Source of the DNA: an uncultured Bacteroidaceae bacterium
Lineage (GTDB): Bacteria; Bacteroidota; Bacteroidia; Bacteroidales; Bacteroidaceae
NCBI GenBank assembly: GCA_905234125.1
Contig: CAJOGQ010000017.1
Coordinates: forward strand, 1-35,680
Direction: 5' to 3'
Length of the DNA: 35,680 bases
The position numbers and the translations under genes are program-made. Shown here one piece after another: positions 25,886-34,134 of the stretch (its first letter is position 1; each line of letters begins with the position of its first letter). The notes under the pieces are model-generated. The model made no database searches. It was not told the origin of the DNA and saw only the letters and a list, made by a program, of their open reading frames with translations.

Positions 25886-26470
25886 TTACTTCACCAGCAC
25901 TTTTTTCGTCTTTCCATCCTTCATGCGAATGATGTTCACGCCCTTCTGCAAAGTACTGGCAGGTTTGCCATCTATCGTGTAAACCTTGTTTTTCGTTTTT
26001 TTATCATCAAAGGTCAATGTTTTGATAGCTGTTTCTTTTTGATGAAATGAGCTCTCTCCAGAAGATTTACACAAAATGGGATTGTATTCTAACTGCACTT
26101 TACATAAAAGATATGCAGAAAGACACATAAAAATAGATTGAAGTATGTACCGTGACTTCTCATTATCACTAATGCCCAATTCTGTAGAGGGTATTGGGAA
26201 TTTTTCATCTCCTTCTGTCCATTCTTTGAGAAATTGATTCACACTATCTATATGTTCCGTGCTATCTGTAGAATTGATATGTAACTCTTTGGTATTCCTA
26301 ATCGCAGGGTGTTTGTCTGCAACTTTATTGAAAATTTCAAGAAATATTTTTGCCGATTTCTTTGTTTCACTTCGATATAATAGACCCCCAGAAATGGAAT
26401 ACATATTCCATAAATTTTCAAAATTCTGAAGAATAATAAGAAGATTAGTATATAAGAGTTTGTCTTTCAT
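25886..26470 (-). CDS. unknown protein ending in a type IX-like sorting tail, possibly chimeric
   Basis: A 194-residue protein from ATG 26470, which lies 11 bases after the stop of the AlbA_2 gene. The last 32 residues (VYTIDGKPASTL, then QKGVNIIRMKDGKTKKVLVK) closely match the C-terminal tails that end many secreted Prevotella proteins. The rest is AT-rich, Lys/Asn-rich, not recognised, and has no convincing signal peptide; a weak hydrophobic stretch (SIFMCLSAYLLC) sits in the middle. A secretion tail without an export signal is contradictory. It may be a fusion of a foreign fragment onto the end of a decayed secreted-protein gene. Whether it is expressed is unclear. Confidence 0.6.
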   Translation of the reverse strand: MKDKLLYTNLLIILQNFENLWNMYSISGGLLYRSETKKSAKIFLEIFNKVADKHPAIRNTKELHINSTDSTEHIDSVNQFLKEWTEGDEKFPIPSTELGISDNEKSRYILQSIFMCLSAYLLCKVQLEYNPILCKSSGESSFHQKETAIKTLTFDDKKTKNKVYTIDGKPASTLQKGVNIIRMKDGKTKKVLVK

Positions 26471-26481
26471 TTTTTTTAAAG

Positions 26482-27867
26482 TTATATGAATAACATAGTC
26501 TCGACAATCCATACCCCATTATTATCTTTGCCTTCATGCTTCAGAACACCTTTCTTTTGTAAAGCAGAAAGGTCACGTTCGATGGTGCGTTGGCTCACCG
26601 ACAATGTCTCCGACATTTGTTTGCCGGTGATTGTCGGAGATTCTTTGATGAGATTGAGGATTTTCTGCTGACGCTCAGTTAGTTTCGTCTCCGACATATC
26701 TCCGTCATGGTCTCCGACATTTTGTGTGTCGGAGGAGGCGAAGATAACGGTCTGGAATTGGGTCGGAGTAGATTTGAACATGGGTTTTAGCTCGTCCTTA
26801 TAACCTTCCAAGGCTTTGGTCTCATTGCAGATGCGTGAGAGTCCGCTACCTCGTTTCTCCATATAGTCAAGTTGAGCCATTACGTTTGCAAGTATGGGAT
26901 TACGCCTTTCAGACGACACATCTTTGATGTCCAAATCCTGTATCAGTAAACCATTATACATTCCACCTGGGGATGTTACAATAAGACGGTCATCGTATAT
27001 GTCAAGATGTACTTCACTGCCCATCACTGTGTAGTCGCGATGGATGAAATGGTTTACCATTGCTTCAAGAACTGCACGTTCCGCATACTCTGGTTTGTTC
27101 TTTCGTCCATCAGGCAATTTCTCCCAGCCTCTCCTGGTGTTTGACTTCACAAAGTTCATAGCTTCACGGAGTAGCATGAGGACATTGCCTGTAAACTCCG
27201 CATCGTTGATGGCATCGCCCTTTTCCTTTCCATCCCATCGAGTACAATAAAGGCGAGACTGCCATAAAGGACAATCATCGGCAAACAAAGCACCAGCATT
27301 CGTTAGGTTCCCTGTGCCAGTTACCAGTCCAAACGACAGGAGATATTTCTTGTCCCATTCTTGTTTGGTGCGGTCTTTGAACGAGTTCGCCAATATTGTA
27401 AAGGAATAGTCTTCGATCTTATAATCCGTGTGAAGGGAATCAAAAGTTTTGTTGGAACCTTTCAGCACCAAACGTACCATCTGTTCTGCCGTAGCAGGAA
27501 GACTCTCATCACCTACACGGACATAGGCAATGCGCTGGCCATCTCCAACGTAGTAATATGGTGTGTAATGCCCTGCGTCGACTTTGAGTTGCAAGATGCG
27601 CAAGCCATCCACATCATGCGGAATCATCTCCACCTCTGGCAGGGGATCCATATAGTCACGAATCCTGCTACTGATGGCCTCACATACATGCTGCACATCA
27701 TCAAGTCCTTTGACGATTCCATCATTATCTATGCCAAAAAAAAGAGAACCACCCAAGCCATTGGCGAAGGCACTCACGCTTTTCAACCAACTCTTAGGTT
27801 TCTTCTCTTCAAGCATTACCTTGAAGTCGTATGCAGTACATTCAGCTATCAGACTATTCAAATCCAT
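26482..27867 (-). CDS. Schlafen/AlbA_2-domain ATP-binding protein with C-terminal winged helix
   Basis: A 461-residue protein. An AlbA_2/Schlafen-type domain covers about 1-135 (DFKVMLEEK, SVSAFANGLGGSLFFGIDNDG, YVRVGDESLPAT). A GHKL-type HATPase_c_4 region covers about 260-345 (EAMVNHFIHRDY, TSPGGMYNG, EKRGSGLSRI). A winged helix lies at 397-455 (ERQQKILNLIKESPTITGKQMSETLSVSQ is its core, in two parts). Members are usually annotated as transcriptional regulators; Schlafen-type domains can also be nucleases. I start at ATG 27867, just before the conserved domain; 120 residues of longer frame cover the promoter region. It is divergent from the methyltransferase operon, so it may regulate that operon. 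Confidence 0.85.
   Translation of the reverse strand: MDLNSLIAECTAYDFKVMLEEKKPKSWLKSVSAFANGLGGSLFFGIDNDGIVKGLDDVQHVCEAISSRIRDYMDPLPEVEMIPHDVDGLRILQLKVDAGHYTPYYYVGDGQRIAYVRVGDESLPATAEQMVRLVLKGSNKTFDSLHTDYKIEDYSFTILANSFKDRTKQEWDKKYLLSFGLVTGTGNLTNAGALFADDCPLWQSRLYCTRWDGKEKGDAINDAEFTGNVLMLLREAMNFVKSNTRRGWEKLPDGRKNKPEYAERAVLEAMVNHFIHRDYTVMGSEVHLDIYDDRLIVTSPGGMYNGLLIQDLDIKDVSSERRNPILANVMAQLDYMEKRGSGLSRICNETKALEGYKDELKPMFKSTPTQFQTVIFASSDTQNVGDHDGDMSETKLTERQQKILNLIKESPTITGKQMSETLSVSQRTIERDLSALQKKGVLKHEGKDNNGVWIVETMLFI
26607..26735. repeat. five copies of TCTCCGACA-type motif in both orientations
   Basis: TCTCCGACAT occurs at 26607-26616, 26688-26697 and 26711-26720, with inverted copies TGTCGGAGA at 26632-26640 and TGTCGGAGG at 26727-26735. 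The last two form an 8-bp inverted repeat with a 7-nt loop. They lie in the coding region around the linker and winged helix, where two copies encode MSET. Confidence 0.7.
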
Positions 27868-27894
27868 TTGGCAGCTAACCTCATATTTTGGTTG

Positions 27895-27902
27895 CAAAGG
27901 TA
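27895..27902 (-). promoter_or_regulatory. -7 promoter element for the AlbA_2 gene
   Basis: On the minus strand TACCTTTG followed by C, 27 bases before the chosen ATG. No -33 TTTG is seen. Confidence 0.6.
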
Positions 27903-28018
27903 CAAATTTTAATCGAGAATGAGGCATAGATTTGCCGTTTCGTGCGTAATTTAAGCAAATTTTGCCTAAAAATGCAACCATATGGGGCTTAAAGTTATGC
28001 CAATTGAAGAAATATGTG

Positions 28019-28026
28019 TACCTTTG
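28019..28026 (+). promoter_or_regulatory. -7 promoter element for the methyltransferase-GHKL operon
   Basis: TACCTTTG matches the -7 consensus. TATG at 27996-27999, 19 nt upstream, is a near match to TTTG. It leaves a leader of about 80 nt before ATG 28112 and is 116 bases from the divergent AlbA_2 -7 box. Confidence 0.65.
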
Positions 28027-28035
28027 TAGCGCATT

Positions 28036-28049
28036 ATGGCTAAAGCCAT
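28036..28049 (+). promoter_or_regulatory. inverted repeat at the start of the operon leader
   Basis: ATGGCT-AA-AGCCAT is a 6-bp inverted repeat starting 10 bases after the -7 box, about where transcription should begin. It could be an operator or a 5' hairpin. The same bases open a 9-codon frame (ATG at 28036, TAG at 28063-28065), which might be a leader peptide. All of this is inference. Confidence 0.35.
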
Positions 28050-28111
28050 CTTTGCAAGACGTTAGTTCGGTAGCCACATAATCGCCACCGTATCTGCTAC
28101 AAGCAAATAAT

Positions 28112-29446
28112 ATGGTAAGTGAGGAACAATTGCAGGCAATACACCAAAAGTTACAGACACTCAAAGAGAGCGGTGAACTAAACGGCAAGGGTGCAGATAG
28201 AAGCGAGAATCTGCACAGGTTATTCATGTATCCTGCAATGATGGTGCCCGCCGCACAACATGCTGTAATAAAGGCTGTTGCAGATTGTTTACCTGTAGGA
28301 GCATGGGCGATGGATCCTTTTATGGGTTCTGGGACATCGTTGATGTCTTGTATGGAGTTTGGTTTTAATGTTTATGGCCAAGATGTTAATCCGTTTGCCG
28401 TGATGCTATCAAAAGCTAAAGTTGAAAAGTACGATATACATCAATTGAAGGAAGTTTGTAAAGTAGTCTTGGATAAAATTTCAAAAGATGAAGATACAAC
28501 TGTAGCGGTTACATTCAGAAATATTGATAAGTGGTTTAATCCTGATATTCAGATAGATCTATCCAGGATAAGAAGAGCAATACAGGCAGTGGATTCACAA
28601 CTTATTCGTTACTTCCTGTGGGTAATTATGTCTGAAGTTATTCGTACAGGAAGCAATGACCGTACTTCAACGTTCAAACTACACCGTCGTAGCGAAGAGA
28701 ATATTCAAAAACGTGATATTAATGTTATTAAAGAGTTCACAATTTTAGTAAATCGCGGTATAGATGATGTTGCTCTTTACTGGGACAAGTTAGCAAAAGA
28801 GATTAAGTTGAATGAAGAGTGTCGCAACGCAGAAGCAGATATTCGTTGGGGCAACACCAAGGAATCAATAGAGATAGACACGCGTTTCGATTTGCTCGTT
28901 TCTTCACCGCCATATGGTGATAATCATACTACTGTGACCTATGGACAGACTTCCTATTTGCCCCTGCAATGGATTGATCCTAGAGATTTGATTTGTCCGT
29001 ATGACTATGTTAAGACAACCCAAGAGATAGACAGGCGCAGCCTGGGTGGCCAAACTATAAAGAAAAAGATATTAGCCTCCATTGTGCCGTTGTACGAAAA
29101 GACACCAACATTGAAATCTTTCTTTGAAGGAGTTCCAGAAGAAGAGAAGGAGAAATACTATAAAACGCTGTCTTTTATAGTTGACTTTGATGAAAGTTTG
29201 GATAAGATAATCTCAAGTATGAAAGATGATGCCTTCTATATCTGGACTATAGGTAACAGATTCGTAGGTAATAGAGAGGTTCCCAATGACCAGATTCTCA
29301 TCGAACTGATGGAATCACGAGGAATACAACTCTTTGAAAGGGCAGAACGCCATATTCTTAATAAGAAACAGCCCAAAAAGAATAACTATTCAAAAACAAT
29401 GGAAAAGGAGCATATTCTCATTTTCCACAAGACGGCAGTATTATGA
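28112..29446 (+). CDS. amino-type DNA methyltransferase (N6A or N4C), first gene of candidate defence operon
   Basis: A 444-residue SAM-dependent methyltransferase. The SAM-binding motif DPFMGSGT is at 68-75, preceded by an FMYPAMMVPAAQ segment. The catalytic motif SPPYGD is at 265-270. About 190 residues between the two probably hold the target-recognition region, so the order (SAM motif, recognition, catalytic) is like the alpha class. SPPY fits exocyclic amino methylation of adenine or N4 of cytosine. No restriction endonuclease gene of recognisable type is adjacent. The stop overlaps the next start by 4 bases (ATGA). The gene is AT-richer than the core genes to the left, consistent with transfer. 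The promoter is at 28019-28026. Confidence 0.88.
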   Translation: MVSEEQLQAIHQKLQTLKESGELNGKGADRSENLHRLFMYPAMMVPAAQHAVIKAVADCLPVGAWAMDPFMGSGTSLMSCMEFGFNVYGQDVNPFAVMLSKAKVEKYDIHQLKEVCKVVLDKISKDEDTTVAVTFRNIDKWFNPDIQIDLSRIRRAIQAVDSQLIRYFLWVIMSEVIRTGSNDRTSTFKLHRRSEENIQKRDINVIKEFTILVNRGIDDVALYWDKLAKEIKLNEECRNAEADIRWGNTKESIEIDTRFDLLVSSPPYGDNHTTVTYGQTSYLPLQWIDPRDLICPYDYVKTTQEIDRRSLGGQTIKKKILASIVPLYEKTPTLKSFFEGVPEEEKEKYYKTLSFIVDFDESLDKIISSMKDDAFYIWTIGNRFVGNREVPNDQILIELMESRGIQLFERAERHILNKKQPKKNNYSKTMEKEHILIFHKTAVL

Positions 29447-31887
29447 GGAAAGCAAAATTTAAGATTTATCCACACGTTATTCGACAGCTGGGCTCGGAAT
29501 TGGTTTCCGACTCCATTACTGCAATTATGGAGTTAATCAAGAACTCCTATGATGCAGACGCGGATTATGTAAAAGTTACAATTAATACAGATGAAATTTT
29601 AAATGATCAAACCCTTTTCTACCCAGGCCAATCTGGCTTTATTATAATTGAGGATAATGGAGTGGGTATGAATGAGAAAACCATCTTGGATTCATGGCTT
29701 GTTATCTCATTTTCAAAAAAGAGGGCAGTCAATGGTGTAAAACCCAAGACGGTAAAAAATAGGACCCCTCTTGGTGACAAAGGTCTTGGTCGCCTTAGTA
29801 CACAGCGACTAGCGGAAGTTTGTGAGATTTATTCTAAAACAAAGAAAGATGATTATATACATGCCGGCTTTGAGTGGAAATCTTTTGATAAAGTTTCAAA
29901 ACTCTCAGACGTTGATGTTCTGATGGACAATGAGCCTTTTGATCTAAGTCGTGGTACAAAACTAGTGCTCACAGGGCTTGTAGATAAAGTGTCATGGTAT
30001 GGAGATAATCTTGAAAGGTTTAAAGCCCAAATTAGCCAGTTAATTTCTCCATATCAAGATAACAAACCGTTTAGGGTGTATCTATCTGTGAACGGAGAAT
30101 CAATAGATGTTGAAGGGGACTATAAGAGACTTGATGAAGTTTGTCTTAGTGACATCACTTTCAACTATAGTTCTATGAAAGCAAGCATTGAAATGGATAT
30201 CAGGCTTTTGAAACTAAGAGGAAATGCCCAGAATACGGAACGCTACAACACGTATATAGTCCCCGATAATGGTGAGGCCTTTTTGAATTATTTGTTGAAT
30301 AAGAAGAAAAGCTCATTATTTAGAAGGGGTGAAAACGGTATGTTTTTGCACTTTTCTGATAACATTGATGCCACACTTATTGATAACAAGGGTATATTTG
30401 AGATAGGTTTTTCAAATCCAGGCCCTTTCACTGGAAGGATAAGAGAATTTGCATTTAATAGTGAAAATGAAACATGGTCAAATATCTATAAAAGTTTTGA
30501 TATTTATAAATCTTTTGTTCAGAATCAAATAGGCATTAAACTATATCGGAATGGTTTTGCTGTTAAACCTTACGGAATAGATGGCCAGGATTGGCTTGGG
30601 CTTGCTAAAGGGCAGACCAGTGGTGCGTCATTTTATGGTTTACGTCCAGGTAATGTGATAGGTTATGTTGCTATTGATGAGGATTTGAACAAGAATCTGA
30701 AAGATAAGACAGACCGTGAGGGCTTGATAGATAATGACTATTATCGTTCGTTCTATAGAGTAAACCTTGAAATTATACGTCGCGTAAATGAGGCTATGCA
30801 GATTATTCGTAGAACGTACAACAAATATATAGATAAATGTCAACAAGAAGGAGCTGTAAAAACATATAATCAAGCAGTAAAAAGAATAGAAGATACTGCT
30901 CGTAAGGGTAGTTCTTTAATGACAGATTTCAAGAATGCCAATAATGAAATAGCAACTCTTAGGAAAAAAGTTGATGCCGTTAATAAAGATAATGGAGGCC
31001 TGTTTGAAGCAGATTTGCAGACCAAGGAAGAGGCTCTTCAGCAGACATCAGCAGTATTGACCCGTTATAGCGATTTGTTACAACAGGCACTTGAAGTCTT
31101 GGAGTCTGCACCCGAGTTGAAGGAGGCTATTGAAATTATCATTCCGATGGTAGAGCAGATGCGCGGCAAATTAGAAGAAGTACTTTCTCTTGCATCCCTG
31201 GGTTTGGTTTCTGAAATGATATCCCACGATATGGGACAGATAACCACTAGACTTCTTGATGAAAGTAAAAAATTATCAAAGAGGATTTCCGGCAATAATC
31301 CAGTTGAGAAACAGGATGTGCTCTTATTGATTGAGCATATAAAAACCACCGTAACATCAATAAGGTCACAACTTAAACATCTTGACACGTCTTTCAAGTA
31401 TAACAAAGAGAAAAAAGAAGTTCTATCTCTTAGTGAACTTTTAATGGTAGATGAAAAGAAGTTCTATCAAGAAAAAATAGATCTGATGGGTTTCAACTTC
31501 ATGGTTGATGTTCAATTTGAATTTAGTATTTTCGTCAATAAGGGAAAAATGATTCAGGTGTTTGACAATTTGATTAACAACTCCATCTATTGGCTTAAGA
31601 AATGTTATGATTCAGAAGGGAAATCTGGTCTATTTATGAAGGCAACTATTAAATCCCCTTACGTCTATTTTGAAGATAACGGATGGGGTGTAGATAAAAG
31701 CGTAGAAGATTCTATTTTTGAGCCGTTTGTAACCAGAAAACCAGTCGGAGAAGGACGAGGGTTAGGTTTATATATCATAAAAAACCTCTTGAATGCTGAC
31801 AATTGCGATATAGTGTTGGATGGTGAGAGGAATCGTTTAGGGAATCGGTATAGGTTTATTTTAAATTTGTCTAGTATCATTCAGTAA
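29443..31887 (+). CDS. dual-GHKL protein: MORC/Hsp90-like ATPase fused to a histidine kinase module
   Basis: An 814-residue cytoplasmic protein with two separate GHKL ATP sites. The N-terminal one is of MORC/Hsp90 style: ELIKNSYDADA (30-40), IIIEDNGVGM (67-76), GDKGLGRLS (111-119), followed by a transducer-like region to about 440. A helical, probably coiled-coil segment (470-580) leads to a kinase module: an H-box-like EMISHDMGQ with candidate phospho-acceptor H595, N-box NLINNSIYWL (709-718), G1 DNGWGV (745-750), F-box IFEPFV (758-763) and G2 GEGRGLGL (769-776). No membrane segment is seen. It is translationally coupled to the methyltransferase and 3 bases upstream of the receiver-like gene, the likely partner. 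Confidence 0.88.
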   Translation: MRKAKFKIYPHVIRQLGSELVSDSITAIMELIKNSYDADADYVKVTINTDEILNDQTLFYPGQSGFIIIEDNGVGMNEKTILDSWLVISFSKKRAVNGVKPKTVKNRTPLGDKGLGRLSTQRLAEVCEIYSKTKKDDYIHAGFEWKSFDKVSKLSDVDVLMDNEPFDLSRGTKLVLTGLVDKVSWYGDNLERFKAQISQLISPYQDNKPFRVYLSVNGESIDVEGDYKRLDEVCLSDITFNYSSMKASIEMDIRLLKLRGNAQNTERYNTYIVPDNGEAFLNYLLNKKKSSLFRRGENGMFLHFSDNIDATLIDNKGIFEIGFSNPGPFTGRIREFAFNSENETWSNIYKSFDIYKSFVQNQIGIKLYRNGFAVKPYGIDGQDWLGLAKGQTSGASFYGLRPGNVIGYVAIDEDLNKNLKDKTDREGLIDNDYYRSFYRVNLEIIRRVNEAMQIIRRTYNKYIDKCQQEGAVKTYNQAVKRIEDTARKGSSLMTDFKNANNEIATLRKKVDAVNKDNGGLFEADLQTKEEALQQTSAVLTRYSDLLQQALEVLESAPELKEAIEIIIPMVEQMRGKLEEVLSLASLGLVSEMISHDMGQITTRLLDESKKLSKRISGNNPVEKQDVLLLIEHIKTTVTSIRSQLKHLDTSFKYNKEKKEVLSLSELLMVDEKKFYQEKIDLMGFNFMVDVQFEFSIFVNKGKMIQVFDNLINNSIYWLKKCYDSEGKSGLFMKATIKSPYVYFEDNGWGVDKSVEDSIFEPFVTRKPVGEGRGLGLYIIKNLLNADNCDIVLDGERNRLGNRYRFILNLSSIIQ

Positions 31888-31890
31888 CTA

Positions 31891-33543
31891 ATGGAAGCAT
31901 TAAGAAAGCGCACAGCGGCGATGCTGCAAGGTGGCCACATAACCAGTTTTATATATGTGGATGATAAATTTGGAAACATCTTGGTTGATAAGGCTGAGAG
32001 CAAAATATATGTTGGTCAGCATATAGCTGAAGTTGGTATTATCAACAATCCTGAGATTTGGGAAGACCAATTCGAGGATTGGTGGAAAGAAACCCCGGAA
32101 GATGAGCGACAAAAGACCTGTCAGAGCTGGGGGTTAAAAGCAGAGAATGCAGATACATTAAAGGAAAAGTTTGAAAAGATTCTTCCAGATACTATTGAAT
32201 CCCACTTCTTTACGCCTGAGCAGTTCAGTCAGGAAAGAGATGCAATGCTTGGAAATCTTGACGAAAATCACCAACTTATGATATTAGTGGATCATAAATT
32301 GGAGGATTATGGGAGGAATGGCGAAGAGATTTTAGAGCAGATAGCACATCATAGTTATGTGAATTGTGCCGTTTTTTCTGGAACATATCACATGGATAAT
32401 GAGTTAGAACAATGGAATAGCACACAAGACAAGGCCAATATTTTCACGCTCTCTAAAGAACGAGTGGAATTAGGAGATAACAATGATTTATTGGAAGGTC
32501 TGAGAAGTGTGTTATGGCTAAAGCAAATCTCAAGATTGAAAGAACAGACCAAAAGCATGTGCGGTGAGGCTGTCGTTTTTATGAACAGTCAATTGGATGA
32601 CATGGATCCTGCAACATTCCATAAGGTTGTCTTGGATCGCTCAGAAAATGAAGGTTGCTGGGAGTTTGAGACTCTGATGAGAATTGTATATGCTTATTTT
32701 GGGTTAGGTATCAAGGATAGGATGACTAACGGTGGTTATACAGATTTTCAGAAACTCTCATCTTCTTTACGGCAGATAAAAAATAATGCGTCTGCCCATA
32801 AGGCTGATGATAAGATTTTAATGAGGATATTTGAAGAGGAGACCTATGAAAGTGCAGACTATATCAACAAGACATATAGTCAGATATGTAACGGAGACAT
32901 ATTCAAAATAGGACAGTCTACAAGGGAGTTTATGCTACTTTGCCAACCTTGCAATCTTGAGATAAGACCAAATGGTAAACGAAAAAAAGAAAATTTTGAC
33001 CAGTTTTATCTTGTTCCAGTAAGAACTTTAGGTGATGGAGAGCAACAGAAAGCCTTTGAAGTTGAGCTTAGGAGTACATATAATGCCCCCCAAAAAGTAG
33101 TACAATTAGCTAATTATTATCGTGTGTCATTAGCACTTCTTGATTTAGTTTCTTTTAATGAAAAAGGTAAGTCTTTCATAGATTTAAATCAGACCGTTGA
33201 CAATCATCCCAAGAAGAATGTTATCCAAAAAAATATGATGATTCGCTATGGGATAATATGGAAGAAAGTTAAGGAGTATAAAGAAAAATACGATAGAATA
33301 CAGGCTTCGAATTTTGAAAAGCAAGATAAAGATATCTTGGGAAAAGAGTTCTGCCGACCTTTTGAAATGGGTGATAGTATGGTTGCAAAGCATCCTAAAA
33401 AAGTTGACGGAAAGCCAGATGTGTTTGATTTCACAATTGAACGTGTTGGAAGATACAAAGACCCTTTTGCAAAAGATTTGCTAAGTGTTTTTATGGATTA
33501 TCTTTCAAGACCAGGCTATCCTATGGATCTTAATGTCGAGTAA
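31891..33543 (+). CDS. receiver-like domain fused to an unknown effector region
   Basis: A 550-residue protein. The N-terminal 190 residues look like a response-regulator receiver with a long insertion. FIYVDDKF gives the acidic pair (D24, D25). LMILVDHKLED gives a phospho-acceptor candidate at D134. AVFSGT corresponds to the switch Ser/Thr strand (S163/T165). FTLSKE gives the conserved-position Lys (K189). The first two sites are about 110 residues apart, far more than the usual 40 or so. The region from 200 to 550 is not recognised; it includes a CQPCNLEIRPNGKR segment and a helical Lys-rich C-terminus. No DNA-binding fold is evident. It follows the kinase-like gene by 3 bases, so it may be its phosphorylation target. 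Confidence 0.75.
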   Translation: MEALRKRTAAMLQGGHITSFIYVDDKFGNILVDKAESKIYVGQHIAEVGIINNPEIWEDQFEDWWKETPEDERQKTCQSWGLKAENADTLKEKFEKILPDTIESHFFTPEQFSQERDAMLGNLDENHQLMILVDHKLEDYGRNGEEILEQIAHHSYVNCAVFSGTYHMDNELEQWNSTQDKANIFTLSKERVELGDNNDLLEGLRSVLWLKQISRLKEQTKSMCGEAVVFMNSQLDDMDPATFHKVVLDRSENEGCWEFETLMRIVYAYFGLGIKDRMTNGGYTDFQKLSSSLRQIKNNASAHKADDKILMRIFEEETYESADYINKTYSQICNGDIFKIGQSTREFMLLCQPCNLEIRPNGKRKKENFDQFYLVPVRTLGDGEQQKAFEVELRSTYNAPQKVVQLANYYRVSLALLDLVSFNEKGKSFIDLNQTVDNHPKKNVIQKNMMIRYGIIWKKVKEYKEKYDRIQASNFEKQDKDILGKEFCRPFEMGDSMVAKHPKKVDGKPDVFDFTIERVGRYKDPFAKDLLSVFMDYLSRPGYPMDLNVE

Positions 33544-33555
33544 GTTTTTTGTTTT

Positions 33556-34134
33556 ATGAATGTTAATGATTATATAACTATCCGCCCATATACGAAGTCC
33601 ATTGAAGAATGGATGGAGGATATGGAGATACCTGCGGGGGAGCGTGGACAGATAGCAGGGGCAGATGTTGTAGCGTTTCCAGTTGGATATAGGGATTGTG
33701 AGCAGGCTTTTGCAACCTCTTTATATGATTTTCTTGCCTATGCCCGTGAGCGGGACTTGTTCAAAATTGAGGTTTGTTGCCCAGAAGATGGCTTCACCGA
33801 GTTGGAACTCTGCTCAGCAAAGAAGCGACTGGGTAAATTCTTCTTGGCTTCTACTATAACGGGTACTATTTTTTGGGGTGTTGTATCAGAATATATCTAT
33901 GACCAGGCAAAGCCTATCCTGCCGCAGTTCTCACCTATAGAAAATGTAAGAACACCCCAGTATCTTGAAGCCCCAGAGGTGTCATTCTCTATTGTCATAC
34001 CCGATTCGCTGGGCAACAAGCAGGAGATTACATATGATGGACCTGTTGAAGGTATAGATAAGATGGGTGAGATTATCAAGACTCTGACCAATGGAAATGG
34101 ATCTGAATTACATATTGGCGAAGTTAAGGAGTGA
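33556..34134 (+). CDS. small membrane protein of the candidate defence operon
   Basis: A 192-residue protein I do not recognise. An N-terminal soluble part (1-90) contains CCPEDGFTELELC, then a single membrane helix (about 92-113, LGKFFLASTITGTIFWGVV), then a soluble tail with a short beta-rich region (SFSIVIPDSLGNKQEITYDG). It starts 12 bases after the receiver-like gene, and its last 44 bases overlap the next gene. A single-helix protein at the end of a defence-type operon could be a membrane effector, but nothing in the sequence proves it. Confidence 0.72.
   Translation: MNVNDYITIRPYTKSIEEWMEDMEIPAGERGQIAGADVVAFPVGYRDCEQAFATSLYDFLAYARERDLFKIEVCCPEDGFTELELCSAKKRLGKFFLASTITGTIFWGVVSEYIYDQAKPILPQFSPIENVRTPQYLEAPEVSFSIVIPDSLGNKQEITYDGPVEGIDKMGEIIKTLTNGNGSELHIGEVKE

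Noticed and set aside
27868-28227. N-terminal extension of 120 residues on the AlbA_2 protein
   Set aside because: It covers both divergent promoters and the start of the methyltransferase gene, and has no conserved content.
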